Positions 12,559 to 23,569 of a stretch of DNA of 64,000 nt are shown here, piece by piece. The stretch lies in NCBI GenBank assembly GCA_016110215.1, contig JADWQD010000008.1, forward strand, positions 930,001-994,000. The letters run 5' to 3'. The DNA comes from Capronia americana (Eukaryota; Ascomycota; Eurotiomycetes; Chaetothyriales; Herpotrichiellaceae). Numbering within the stretch: position 1 is the first letter of the stretch; each line of letters opens with the position of its first letter. The position numbers and the translations under genes were made by a program. The notes beneath the pieces were generated by a model, which had not been told where the DNA came from, did not search any database, and worked only from the letters and a program-made list of their open reading frames with translations.

Positions 12559-13059
12559 ATGGCCGACTCAGCGGTCACGATCAGAACCCGCAAGTTCATC
12601 ACCAACAGACTGCTCTCGCGCAAGCAGTTTGTCGTGTAAGTCAAAGTCCAAGTCATTAGTCTCCCCATACCTCAAAATTCCCAATCACCCAGAGTCTTCA
12701 GGCTGACATGACCCCTTCCTCTTCTCTTCAGCGATGTCCTGCACCCCAACCGACCCAACGTCAGCAAGGATGACCTGCGCGCCAAGCTGGCCGAAGCATA
12801 CAAGTCCAACAAAGACCAAATCAACGTCTTCGGCATGCGCACCCAGTACGGCGGTGGCAAGTCGACTGGCTTTGCTCTCATCTACGATTCGGTCGAGGCC
12901 ATGAAGAAATTCGAGCCCCACTATCGGTTGGTCCGAGTGGGACACGCCACCAAGATCGAGAAGGCCAGTCGACAGCAGAGAAAGCAGCGGAAGAATAGGA
13001 GTAAGGAGTTCCGAGGCACCGCGAAGACGAAAGGCGCCAAGAAGGATAAGAAGAAGTAA
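12559..13059 (+). CDS. rps24: 40S ribosomal protein eS24
   Basis: Two exons (12559-12635, 12732-13059) encode 134 residues, the usual length of fungal eS24. The intron of 96 nt has donor GTAAGT and acceptor TTCAG and splits a valine codon (phase 2), giving [17 protein letters not shown] across the junction. The sequence carries the family hallmarks: N-terminal [19 protein letters not shown], then KANQxxVFG-like [30 protein letters not shown], and a very basic C-terminal tail ([17 protein letters not shown], ending KKDKKK). eS24 is a component of the small ribosomal subunit. The early short exon followed by one intron is typical of fungal ribosomal protein genes. Confidence 0.97.
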
Positions 13060-14243
13060 ATAAGCCGGCGGCCGTTCTTGAAGGGGGAACGAATGGAAGT
13101 GGAAGTGGAAGTGGAAAGTGCGTGTGGTTGTCATGGAGCTTTGGTGGTGGCGGCGGCGGCGGTGATGGTGACAGTGGGTGTAACGCTTCACGTTCGAAGG
13201 TGCAAGCGTTTGTATTCTTGAGGGACTTGCTCACCTGGAGTGGAGAAGAGATGAAAAGGCCGGCATATCTCTTGCACCGATAGAGAGAAGCAACAATGGT
13301 GCTCAAGCATGGTCAAACGGACTCCACAATGTGCCTTCTAGTCGGTTGCAGGCCGAACGATCTGCTAGAAAATGAGACCAACGCCCCAGCACTCGGCACT
13401 GTGGCATTGCAAATGACAAACAATATGAAAATTGCATCAAATCGAGTGCGACTTGCAACTGGCAGGGTCACTCACACACTTGAGTGTAGTGCTTGATCTT
13501 ACATTTTCCTAACAGGAGGAAGAAGATGCTTGCTCCCCGTGCCGCAAATCGACTCTCCTATGTACGCCGACCATGATTGGAAGTCATTCGATCATTTCAT
13601 TTCATTTCAACTAATGTTACAAGATCATGTGGATGGTCGAGATGCTCACACTAGCTAGAGTGCTGAGCTTCTTTATCCGAGATTGTCGGTGAGGTACGGA
13701 AGTTGTAGTACACGATCGGTTTCCTCGCACACCAGTCCCCCCTGCTGACGCTGGCACAGCGGCACATTATCCGGCCCAAATCCCATCCCGACGTCGAAAA
13801 CAGTGTATTCAGCGAAAGCCAACACAAGAACCGCCTAGGATATGAGTGCTTTTCCCCCTTGCTTACGGCTCGACAGTTTCCACCGATGACTTTTCATTCA
13901 TTTGGCCTCTCCATAATACATTTTCTCCCACCAGCTTTTCCCGGACTGCAAAAGGCACCAAGGCAGACAAGTGCGAGAAGTAGAGCCGCAATATTACCTC
14001 CACCGTCATGAATCCCGAAAATACATGCCAAATCTCCTGTAGGGGTGCAATCCTGTGCTCCCGGGAGTTCCGTGAGAATGGCTATGTCCAGTATTAGAGT
14101 GATGCTGTTCGTGTCAGGTTGAAGTATGGCCACATGATGTTAATGCAGAGGGAGAATGACAGAACGCTTTTGACGCAGTTCAGGTAAGTCAGACAATGTT
14201 GGTAATGAACCCGACCGTCGTCGGAAAAGGTATGACTTCTCGC
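13060..14243. other. Convergent intergenic region (eS24 / Zn2Cys6 regulator)
   Basis: 1.2 kb holding the 3' regions of two convergent genes. Four tandem copies of GGAAGT-type hexamers occur at about 13093-13116 and a GGC run at about 13148-13163. No coding frame is supported. Confidence 0.4.
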
Positions 14244-15772
14244 TCAGCACCCGGTGGACGTGCTGGTCATCGACGTAAACGACGTTCGAGTGGACTCGGT
14301 CTGACAGCTGGCGCAGTCCGGACTGCAATCATCGGACCCAGCCTCTCGTGGGGGAAGCATCGTCGTTTGGCAGTACAACGCTCCTTGTCGAAGCTCGCCA
14401 GATGCACCCCTCAATTGTGACATGTGGCTGCCCATCGAGTTGTAGTTATATGTAATGTCAATGCTCTCGGTATTTGATTTCTGACTCTCGGGAGTGATCA
14501 AACTCAAGGTCGACTGCCGAGACGTGGCATCTTCGGTCGGGCCTGTCGTATTGGAAGCCGGTGCCTCGGTGATCGCAAGATAGGTGCCGGACGATGCGGG
14601 AGTCACAGAAAGCCCTTCACTCAAGTTCGTCTGGCCATACGTCATGTCCTGTAATCTGTAAGAGACACTCTCCCTGCCAGTGCTCTGCTCTTGCCTTGAA
14701 TTCGCCTCCACCGGAGTGGGCAGCTGGTGGACCGGCGTGCTGATATCACTGTGCCACAAGTTGTGTGTTCGCTGACCTGGAGTGGAAACGGGCATGTCAA
14801 TTGAGCTTGCTGGCGTCGGCATATAGCTACGTCCTGTGACGGGCTGTGGTAAGATGCGGTCCGAAGCGAGGCTCCCAGCGGTTCCAATCGTTTGGAAGGG
14901 CTGTGACGTCTCGTGAGCCATAGTGTAGGGAATGCCCGTTAGCTGTGAGATCGGCTGAGACACATAGGGCTGAGGTTCTGGCCAGAGTGAACTAGGATGT
15001 GGTCGGACTCCGGCTCCGTGCATGTAGAAGGTGTTATTCGTCGCCATTGGATCTGTATTAGGAAGCATGTAGGAAGGCGGCTGCGTTACCAAGGGACTTG
15101 ACTCTTCGTCATCGGGATATGGTGAATATGGGTTCATTTGTCCAACATATGGCGGCCTCCAGTCAACGCTCGTGGCCTGATGAGGGTACGTGCTGTACTC
15201 AACGCTGCTGGGAAGGGAGTGATATTGTAGAGTACTCTGCGGAGAGCATCTTGACGGCACGGACATGTAATTCAGGCGATGATGCGTAGGGAGTCCGTAC
15301 GGAGAGTATCGAGGTGCATAGGTCCGCGGAAAGCCAAGGTGGCTGGTTTCAACAGATTGTACCTTGTCAACGTTAGCAGTTCTGCATCCGTGAAGGCAAA
15401 GGAGGCACTTGCTCGAAGAAACCGGCATGAGTCTTCCAACCCCGAGTTCTTGCAGTTGGCACAAGCCTGACTATCGCCTTCGTTGCCGCTGCACTTGATT
15501 TTGCGTTTTCGACATCGTTCGCACTGCAGCATGTGAGCGAGCCATTCCACAATCTGCGGAATGAGCCATTCCAGACGTACAGCAACAGGCACACGCTTCC
15601 TCGAGCCGCTCGGCGCTCTGCTATCGGGTTCTGATGACGGTGTAGTGCGGCTGCTGAGGTGGCTTCCGGTCTCGTACTGATCGTGAACATGAGAAGTCTG
15701 ACTCAGTGGCATGTGAACTCCTCGTTCGGTGCGCCTAAAGAACTCAAGGTCCGGGTATGGCGGCCGTGTCAT
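14244..15772 (-). CDS. Zn2Cys6 (GAL4-type) fungal transcription factor
   Basis: Three exons on the minus strand (15772-15581, 15523-15413, 15362-14244) give 473 residues. The first intron (57 nt, GTACGT...TGCAG) joins RKRVPVA to CERCRKRKIKC; its removal is needed to restore the N-terminal arm of the zinc cluster. The second intron (50 nt) starts with GC (GCAAGT) and joins CRFLR to VQSVETSHL. The zinc cluster is C65, C68, C75, C85, C88, C97 (CX2CX6CX9CX2CX8C) preceded by a basic GSRKR. The rest is a Pro/Ser/Thr/Gln-rich region with many Tyr residues (YSPYPDDEESS, SYMLPNTDP) and no fungal-specific middle homology domain that I can see, so it resembles the short class of C6 regulators. Target genes are unknown. 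It is divergent from the PPIL4 gene 2.7 kb away. Confidence 0.82.
15363..15412 (-). other. GC-AG intron inside the Zn2Cys6 regulator gene
   Basis: Fifty bases beginning GCAAGT and ending ACAAG on the minus strand, with a GCTAAC branch-like site 10-15 nt before the acceptor. Excision is in phase 0 and joins the conserved FLR end of the zinc cluster to VQSVE. No GT donor nearby gives an open frame. Confidence 0.7.
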
Positions 15773-18455
15773 GATCTACCTCGTCTGTTAACCGAGATAT
15801 GCACAACATCCGGGGGACTTTCGCCCACCATAATGCACAACACGCCTGAAACCGAAGCGAGAATCAGCAAACAAAGGTACTCAGGCATGAAAATCAGCGA
15901 CGTCGAGGAGGCTGAGCCTTTCGCCGACCAATGGCTCAAAGTTGGCACCAGGTCCTATTTGAGAGTCCCAGCACCTTCGACTAGTGCTGTGATCGAGCCT
16001 GAGCAATGAGCATCGGCGGAGAAATAAGAAAAGAAGCCAGGATCAGTCGAACAGAGGCACGTCCAGGATGTACTCCAATAGGAGAAAAGATCTAATATCC
16101 CCAAAGCCGGTCCACACCAGATTGACGAGATATGTCATATCATGAGCGACGTTGACCCGAATGGCTTCGCTGTGGACTTGCACCGAAGAAGTCGCGCTTC
16201 GGAGTTGTCCTTGAAACCTGATCGTAAGATTCCCTTGTAACGGCCTTGCTGCAGGTATCCGCTGTGTGACGCTGATGCTTGGTCCATTGCAAGAACCTGA
16301 TTCAACGACCACAGAAGACTAGCCAGTCGTCGACGAGCTTATGGAACGCCTGCCATATCAGCTGTGAAACAGGTTCGGTGCATTAGGCCAATCAGAGACC
16401 CACGCATCTCCAGAGGCCAACCTGCAAACCGTCTTGGAGCAATGAATGCACGTAGAATTGGTTCTGGATCCCGTCTGGATAGGTTCCATGTGGGGAAACA
16501 AGACAAGTTCTGCATCCTTCTGAGCCACACCTGTAGAAGGACGCGTGACGCACGTCTCTGAAAGGCAAATATTGAAAGGGTGGGATGTAAATCGGTATCG
16601 TAATGTTGCGGCCTCAAACAAAGCCCAGGAGCGCGCTCTGTTTGCTATCAGTGTCTATCGAAATTGATTGGCTGCAAGCCTTGGCTCCAAATCCTTGCAA
16701 TGAACGTGGCATCGGATGCCCCATTTCTTTTCGAGCAAACTCGCAGCTGGAAGGAACAACCGGGTATGGAGCAATATTATCAGGGGTTGACTCTTTGCAC
16801 AGAGAGGCGTGGCCCCGGAGCTAACATTCTGCCTCGCGATTGCACAGCCTTGTCGAGGAAACTGCGCGTGGCTCATACACAACGACCGTATCGAAAGCCA
16901 TAGAATATACCTTGCATCTTGGGTGCTGATGGCGAATTAATTCTTGCACAGGTGCTGGCTGAGAGGCCTGCCATCTCAACACTTGAAGGATTCGGGACCC
17001 GCGGAACAGTTGATGCAGGAAGCTGGCAACAGGACTGGCGCACATGACAGAGGCAACAGCGGAGGTCAACGGCTGAGATGGGCTGTCCTGAGCTCACCTG
17101 TACCCTGTGCGCAAGGTCAGCCCCTACACCGTTGCTGCAAAGAGCCTGCGGAACATCACAGGGTATTTTGGTAACACAAGATGTCGAGAGGTTAGCCCCA
17201 TCTCTCTAAGCCCAACCTACAGAGGACCTGACAAATCAGAGAATGAGTTTCAAGTCCATTTTGGTAACACAGAGGTGCATTGGACCAAGAATGAAGCCCT
17301 GGCAAGGCCTGAGCTGTCGCCACCATCGTCTGAGGGCTAACAGGGAGACCCTCCCTCGCGGGTGCGTGCAGCAGGAAGCAGGCTTCAGAAGCAACCCCCG
17401 AATACCACCAATTCAGCTGGGCCGAATGGCGCCCGCGAGCAGGAAGTGGCGTGGTTACTGGACGATCCCGAGGAGAACTGCACAACTCGTGCTGGTGGGC
17501 ACATCGACCGCTGAAGACTTGCACGGGTGATAGTTTGTATGGCTCATGGATGATGGATGACCAGCTGTGGTTTGAAAATGATCCACGCCAAATGCTTATC
17601 TCCCTTGTGCAAGCTCACGTTGTGCAGAGCAGTGCCGATCAGAAGATAGGAGGTTGATGGCGAGACCAGGGCAGCACGGCTGGACCTGTCATCGAAGCAC
17701 GGGTGGAAGCCATGAAAGACGACGGTTCGTGGCAGATCGGGGGATTTCTGTATGACTGTGTAAAGAAGGACTGGCAACGTGGATAATTGCAGGGCGGGCG
17801 TTGTTACAGTATACTTCTCCCAGGCTGGGCTGAGGCACCAATGAATTCGCCATTGCAACAAGGCCGGTCAAATCGAGCTGCTCTTCCCAGTTCTATTGTT
17901 GATTTTCGGGTTCCGTTGGACAAGCGTCTCATCGTCTGTTGGGAGCGCGCCGATAACTATTGAGCTTCAGAAATAAGCTTGACCTTGGCCACAGCATTGA
18001 GATCAGAGGGCGGAAGCGAAGCTATTGACGCTCTTCCTAAGAAGTTCAGCACAGATAATAACTCATGGAGGCTCATAATCAGTGAGTTTGTCCTTCGTAG
18101 GGAGGAGGCGAAGCTGGGCTTGAGGAGGCCTTGATGCCTGGATTGAACGCCTAGACCGCCCGGAAGACGCGAGCCTGATAAGGATTAGGCGCTACCCAGC
18201 AGTGAGCTTCTGGTTGGTGCTAGGCAAGGCAGGAGCCGCCTTGGCGGTTGTTATGAATGACGGTCATTTGAAAGTTGCAGATTCGAAAACACGCCTGGTA
18301 TGAGACCCGCCACCCTCCATGTCAAGACATCTTCTCACCAAAGATCTCGGAACCCTTTGCCGATGCAAGTCGTCATGCTACAGCGATAGGATGCGGGCTG
18401 AGTCAAGTGAGACTGTACAGTTGCACATTCAATACGCCCGAGAGGGATATCCGAC
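15773..18455. other. Long non-coding stretch between divergent genes
   Basis: 2.7 kb between the start codons of the C6 regulator (-) and the cyclophilin (+). Only short frames in all six phases, none recognised. The sequence TTTTGGTAACACA occurs twice (about 17165-17177 and 17259-17271). It may contain a long promoter or an untranslated leader of the regulator, or remnants of a decayed gene. Confidence 0.35.
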
Positions 18456-19920
18456 ATGAGCGTGCTACTCGAAACTTCCCTGGGCGAGATTGTCATCGAC
18501 CTGCTCGTCGACAGCGCGCCAAAATGCTGTGAAAAGTGAGTTTGACCCTGCCTATCGCCTCTCTGGCCCTGAACGGGACGCTGACTTGCTACTAAGCTTC
18601 TTGAAACTCTGCAAAGTGAAGTACTATAACTTTTCTCCGTTTCACAGCGTGCAAAAAGGCTTCACCTGTCAGACTGGAGATCCACTCGGGCCAGATTCAC
18701 CCGAAAGTGATGGAGGTAGTGCGATATGGGGCCTCCTCTCAGGTCCCTCGAAGAAGAGCTTCGTTGCTGACATCGACCCGAAGCTGAAACACACTGAGCG
18801 TGGGACAGTCAGCATGGCAACAGTGCCGTCGACACGTGATCCTGACGAGCGCCTTGCTGGGAGCCAGTTCATCATTACCCTCGGAGACAACATTGACTAT
18901 TTGGATGGCAAAGCGGCGCCTTTTGGAATGGTTGTCGAAGGCTTTGACACGCTGGAGAAGATAAACGATGCCTTCACAAATGCTGATGGAAGGCCGCTCA
19001 AGGACATCCGCATCCGCCACACGATTATTCTGGAAGATCCATATCCTGACCCTCCGGGGCTCATTGTGCCTGACGCAAGTCCGGTTCCAACCAAGGCGCA
19101 GCTAGCCACCGTCATGATTGCTGATGATGAAGATCTTGATGAAGAAGTTGATGAAGCCGCTATGGAGAAGCTTCGACGAGAACGCGAGGCTAGAGCACAA
19201 GCTCTGACGCTCGAAATGGTTGGTGACCTCCCATTTGCAGAAGTCAAACCTCCAGAGAATGTACTCTTCGTATGCAAACTGAATCCCGTTACCCATGACG
19301 AGGACCTCGAGTTGATCTTCAGCCGGTTCGGCAAGATCCTTTCGTGCGAGGTGATCCGGGACAAACGCACCGGCGACAGCTTGCAGTATGCCTTTATTGA
19401 GTTCGAGAATCAGAAGGACTGTGAGCAGGCGTACTTCAAGATGCAGGGCGTCCTCATTGACGACCATCGCATCCATGTGGACTTCTCGCAAAGCGTTTCC
19501 AAGCTATCAGACACGTGGAGAGATGCGACCAATTCAAAAAGACAGCGGCAGGCCGGCGGCTTTGGTGGAATTGCTAGTCTCGAGAAGAAACGACACTACC
19601 GAGATGAATTTACCCGCGAGCAGAACGGACGAGGGTACAGAATGGTTTTCGACAAGGACGACGTGCGCCGCACGGGGGACAGTCGTCCAGAGACAGAATC
19701 CAGAAGGTCACGAAGTAGGAGCCCACAATATCACCCTAGAGACGCAACACGAGATGACCGCCGGCATCGAGACAGGGACAGATATGATGGGCGAGATCGG
19801 AGGGAACGGGACCACTACCGAGGCGGAGGTAGGGATAGTGGCAGAGGGATAGACAGAGATGGACGACGAGAGAGCGGAGGAGATCCCTATCGTTCGTCAA
19901 GGAGGGATAGAGACCGATGA
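18456..19920 (+). CDS. cyp6: Nuclear peptidyl-prolyl isomerase with RRM, PPIL4/Cyp6 type
   Basis: Two exons (18456-18535, 18597-19920) encode 467 residues. The 61-nt intron (GTGAGT...CTAAG) splits an Asn codon and gives [18 protein letters not shown]. Domains in order: a cyclophilin domain at residues 1-165 ([67 protein letters not shown]); an acidic linker ([16 protein letters not shown]); an RRM at about 248-325 ([33 protein letters not shown]); and a basic RS/RD-rich tail ([21 protein letters not shown]). This architecture defines the PPIL4 group, associated with the spliceosome. In place of the catalytic FHR.I motif the sequence shows FHSV, as is common in this subgroup, so prolyl isomerase activity may be weak or absent. 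The tail ends naturally at 19920. Confidence 0.92.
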
Positions 19921-20430
19921 GAGAGTCGCCCAACAACCTTCTCCAGTAGAGCTAAGGAATGTTCTGTACAATAAACTGCCACATCACAGTAATTCCCTAT
20001 TTCTTCCTGCGGGCGACATATGCAGCCGGCTAGGATTTCCTGTTATCTATCGCTGTCTTTGGTATGATTGTGACATTACTGCAGAACGTGTCGATCCCCT
20101 CGGCGGTGTTCTATTTCGTGCCAGCAAGGAATTGAGACTTCGTCATACGTCACCACAAGGCTTCGTGTGTTGTTAATTTCGGAGGTGATGCGGAGAGGTT
20201 TCGAAACGCTGTTGTCTCACCGCACCAAACAGCCCATCAGCCCGTTCCTCGCCAGTCCTCGCAGCTGAAAGCTGTTGGCCCCAACTGGCAGTTGCTGTTT
20301 TGGGAGGAGTGAGCAGCTGTCTTTGTCTCTCCAAGGTGGTACACTCCTTCTTTGACACGTATTCCCCCTTTCTCTGAGATTTCCACCTTGTCGTGCACCA
20401 CCCGAATTGACAGTAAACACAAATCGAGCA
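19921..20430. other. Intergenic: 3' end of cyp6 and leader of uap1
   Basis: 510 bp in tandem orientation. The last 100 bases are pyrimidine-rich (CCCCCTTTCTCTGAG). Nothing else is supported. Confidence 0.4.
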
Positions 20431-22022
20431 ATGGCCGCAAACATGGTGAACAATTTGCTGGAGAAGCTCCATTTGACCTCCAAGGATCACGGTGCACCAG
20501 CTCGGGAGCCGACCGAAGAGGAGCTGAAGGCGCTGCGCCAGAAGTACGAAAACGCCAACCAAGAACACGTGTTTGCATTCTACGATGACCTAGACACAGA
20601 TGGCAAAGGTGCTCTGTTCGAGCAACTCTCCGGCTTCGATCCGGACCATATCAATATCCTCGCAGACAAGGCTCTACACCCTCCGAAGGAATCTGATCAA
20701 GCACCTGCCATCAACCCTCTCCCCGAGTCAGCTACGGCTTCCCTCCTCGAGACCACAGATGAACAGAGAGACAAATGGTACAAGGAGGGGCTCAGTCGCA
20801 TTGCACAGAACAAGGTGGCGGTGGTGTTGATGGCAGGTGGGCAGGGTACAAGACTGGGCAGCTCTGATCCCAAGGGTTGCTTTGACATTGGTCTCCCCAG
20901 CCACAAGTCGTTGTTTCAGATGCAGGCAGAGCGCATCTGGAAGGTGCAGCAACTCGCCAAGCAGCATGCTTCCGCTTCGACGGCACCAGTTGTGCCTTGG
21001 TATGTCATGACAAGCGGCCCTACGCGAGCACCTACAGAGAAGTTCTTCCAGGAGCACAACTACTTTGGATTGGACAAGGCGAACGTGGTCATCTTCGAGC
21101 AAGGAGTGCTGCCATGCATATCCAATGAGGGCAAGATCCTCATGGAGAGCAAGTCCAAGGCTGCGGTTGCTCCAGACGGAAATGGCGGCATCTACCAAGC
21201 CTTGGTGCTCTCCGAAGCCCGGACAGACATGCGAAAGCGCGGCATTGAGCATGTCCATGCCTACTGCGTGGATAATTGTCTGGTCAAGGTGGCTGATCCT
21301 GTCTTTATTGGCTTCTCCGCCACCAAGGGCGCCGACATTGGCACCAAGGTGGTCCGGAAGCGAGCTGCTAACGAACCTGTCGGCCTGATCGTAGAGAAGA
21401 ACGGCAAGCCGGACGTGGTTGAATACTCCGAGATAGACCAAGAGATGGCCGAGGCCAAGGACACCGGTGACCGTCTCAAGTTCAGAGCCGCCAACATTGT
21501 CAACCACTATTACTCGTTCGGCTTCCTCGAAGCCATCGAGGAATGGGGCCACAAGCTTCCTCACCATGTTGCGAAGAAGAAAATCCCCTTTATGGACACG
21601 CAGACCGGTGAAACTGTCAAGCCTGAAAAGCCCAATGGTATCAAACTGGAGCAATTTGTGTTCGACGTCTTCCCCTTCGTACCCATGGAGAAGTTCGCTT
21701 GCCTCGAGGTGGACCGCAAAGAGGAGTTCTCACCACTGAAGAATGCCCGTGGCTCAGCTGAAGACAACCCGGACACCAGCAGAGCAGATATCATGGACCA
21801 GGGTACTCGGTGGCTTCAAGCTGCTGGGGCTACGGTGGTGTCTGAGGGCACTGCCAAGGGTGTCGAGGTGTCTCCTCTCATCAGCTATGTACGTCTTATC
21901 CCCCAGCCAATCTATTTCCGGGCCTGTGCTAACATATGCGACAGGGCGGCGAGGGACTTGGCTACTTGAAGGGTAGGGAGATCAAAGCCCCGGCTGTGAT
22001 TGAACGGAGCCCCCAGGAATAG
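20431..22022 (+). CDS. uap1: UDP-N-acetylglucosamine pyrophosphorylase
   Basis: Two exons (20431-21888, 21945-22022) encode 511 residues. The enzyme makes UDP-GlcNAc from UTP and GlcNAc-1-phosphate in the cytosol, the last step of the pathway that supplies chitin synthases, N-glycans and GPI anchors. The nucleotide-binding signature [11 protein letters not shown] is at 133-143, followed by [12 protein letters not shown] at 145-156. Other family segments seen: [64 protein letters not shown], and [12 protein letters not shown]. The intron of 56 nt (GTACGT...GACAG) is in phase 0 near the C-terminus and joins VSPLISY to [10 protein letters not shown]. The first ATG gives [13 protein letters not shown]; an in-frame ATG four codons later could also serve. 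The length matches fungal and animal homologues (about 480-520). Confidence 0.97.
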
Positions 22023-22765
22023 GCAGATGTGGGCACGACGGCATGTAGAACGAGAACGTTATGAATTAGAGCCGCGACATCACTGTATTTGCCAGTTACA
22101 AAGACGAGAGGCGACCAATAAGTTGGCATTAGCATAGGACAGATTCTTAATGGCCATCGCCATAATTCTTGTTCACGATGTGCTTCTACACCGGCGTGAC
22201 AGGAGACCGGGAAATATGTTTTAAATGACAGCTAGTGTGATTTGTGGTTAGCGTCGGCCTTGGCACGTTTCTTTCTGAATGCGACTCTGGACAATTTGAG
22301 GTCCTTGTTGCGCAGTTCGTTTCTCTCTTCCATCAGTTGGTGCTGCTCGGACGTCGTTAGGGTCTCAAGGAGGCTGGAAGTCGTTGGAAAGGTCGAGTGG
22401 GAAGTTGCGCCAATTGTAAGTGACCGTCATCCGTGCTCTTGGACCTCTGCTTCAATTCACCTTCAATTGTACCCCTCTTCGCGCTCGCTCAGGAGGTCTG
22501 CAGCTGCACGTATCCGAAGCCTTGAGTCCTGCGGTGGCTAACATCAACCCAGAGGTTGCGGGACAGGGAAACTTGATCGACGTTCAATTCGAGAGGTATG
22601 TCACCGTGTTGTCTCCGTCCAAGCCCGCGCTTTCGCCTTATCGATCGACCGCTCCGACCAATACGCTTACGCTCCGACTTGCCGTCGCACGCATTGCCCT
22701 CAAGAGAATGATATCTGATATGTCCAGAACAGGGATTGAGGACAAGAACAAAACAAATAGCCAGC
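22023..22765. other. Intergenic/5' leader of the CCHC zinc-knuckle gene, possible 5' UTR intron
   Basis: 743 bp. A GTAAGTGACCG donor-like sequence at about 22415 and several pyrimidine-rich AG sites downstream could delimit an intron in the untranslated leader. No coding potential was recognised, so this is an inference only. Confidence 0.3.
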
Positions 22766-23569
22766 ATGTCGTCTCTTTCTCGTCGCGCATGCTACAAGTG
22801 TGGCAACGTTGGCCACTATGCGGAAGTCTGCACTTCCTCTGAGAGATTGTGCTACAACTGCAAGCAGCCGGGCCATGAATCCAATCAGTGCCCTCTACCA
22901 CGCACAACCGAAAGTAAGTGACCCTTCTTATCGTATATCGAAAGGTCTCTCCAAAGCTCACGGATGGTGCTACAGCAAAACAATGCTACCATTGCCAGGG
23001 ACTAGGCCACGTCCAAGCTGACTGCCCTACTTTGCGCATCAATGGCGGGCCTACTGGCGGTCGTTGCTACTCTTGTGGCCAGATTGGTCACTTGGCTCGT
23101 ACCTGCCCCACTCCGAATATCCAAGGACCACCTGTTCCCCGTGGTCGTGGTGGCGGCTATGGTGGCTTTCGCCCGGGATACGGTGTGACCAACAACCGGG
23201 CAGCGACATGCTACAAATGCGGTGGACCTAATCATTATGCTCGAGATTGTCAAGCCCAAGCCATGAAATGCTATGCTTGTGGTAAACTCGTATGTGACCC
23301 GCAGTTGTTTCCAAGACATTCGATTGACTATTTCTTAGGGTCACATCTCTCGTGACTGCACAGCTCCAAATGGCGGGCCATTGAACGCTGCAGGCAAGAC
23401 CTGCTACAAGTGCGGACAGCCCGGTCACATCAGCAAGGACTGCCCTCAGAACGCTGAAGCCAATGGGTCGGCTGCGCCTGTTGCGAACGGGGTTCCCGCT
23501 GAGAGCGCTCCAGCTGCTCCTGCCGCAGATGCCACTGAAGCTGCCGCGACTGCCGCCGCGGTCGCATAA
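22766..23569 (+). CDS. gis2: Seven-knuckle CCHC zinc-finger nucleic-acid-binding protein (Gis2/Byr3/CNBP type)
   Basis: Three exons (22766-22913, 22976-23289, 23339-23569) encode 230 residues. Seven CX2CX4HX4C knuckles are visible in order: CYKCGNVGHYAEVC, CYNCKQPGHESNQC, CYHCQGLGHVQADC, CYSCGQIGHLARTC, CYKCGGPNHYARDC, CYACGKLGHISRDC and CYKCGQPGHISKDC. An RG/GY-rich linker (RGRGGGYGGFRPGYG) lies between knuckles 4 and 5. Both introns sit so that splicing restores knuckle continuity: the second lies inside knuckle 6 (CYACGKL | GHISRDC). The C-terminus is Ala-rich and low-complexity. Gis2/CNBP proteins bind single-stranded RNA/DNA and associate with polysomes and stress granules in the cytoplasm. 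The Ala-rich tail is an unusual addition compared with yeast Gis2 (about 150 residues). Confidence 0.93.

Noticed and set aside
20728..21654. 308-codon minus-strand frame
   Set aside because: Antisense shadow of UDP-GlcNAc pyrophosphorylase, which is unambiguous on the plus strand.
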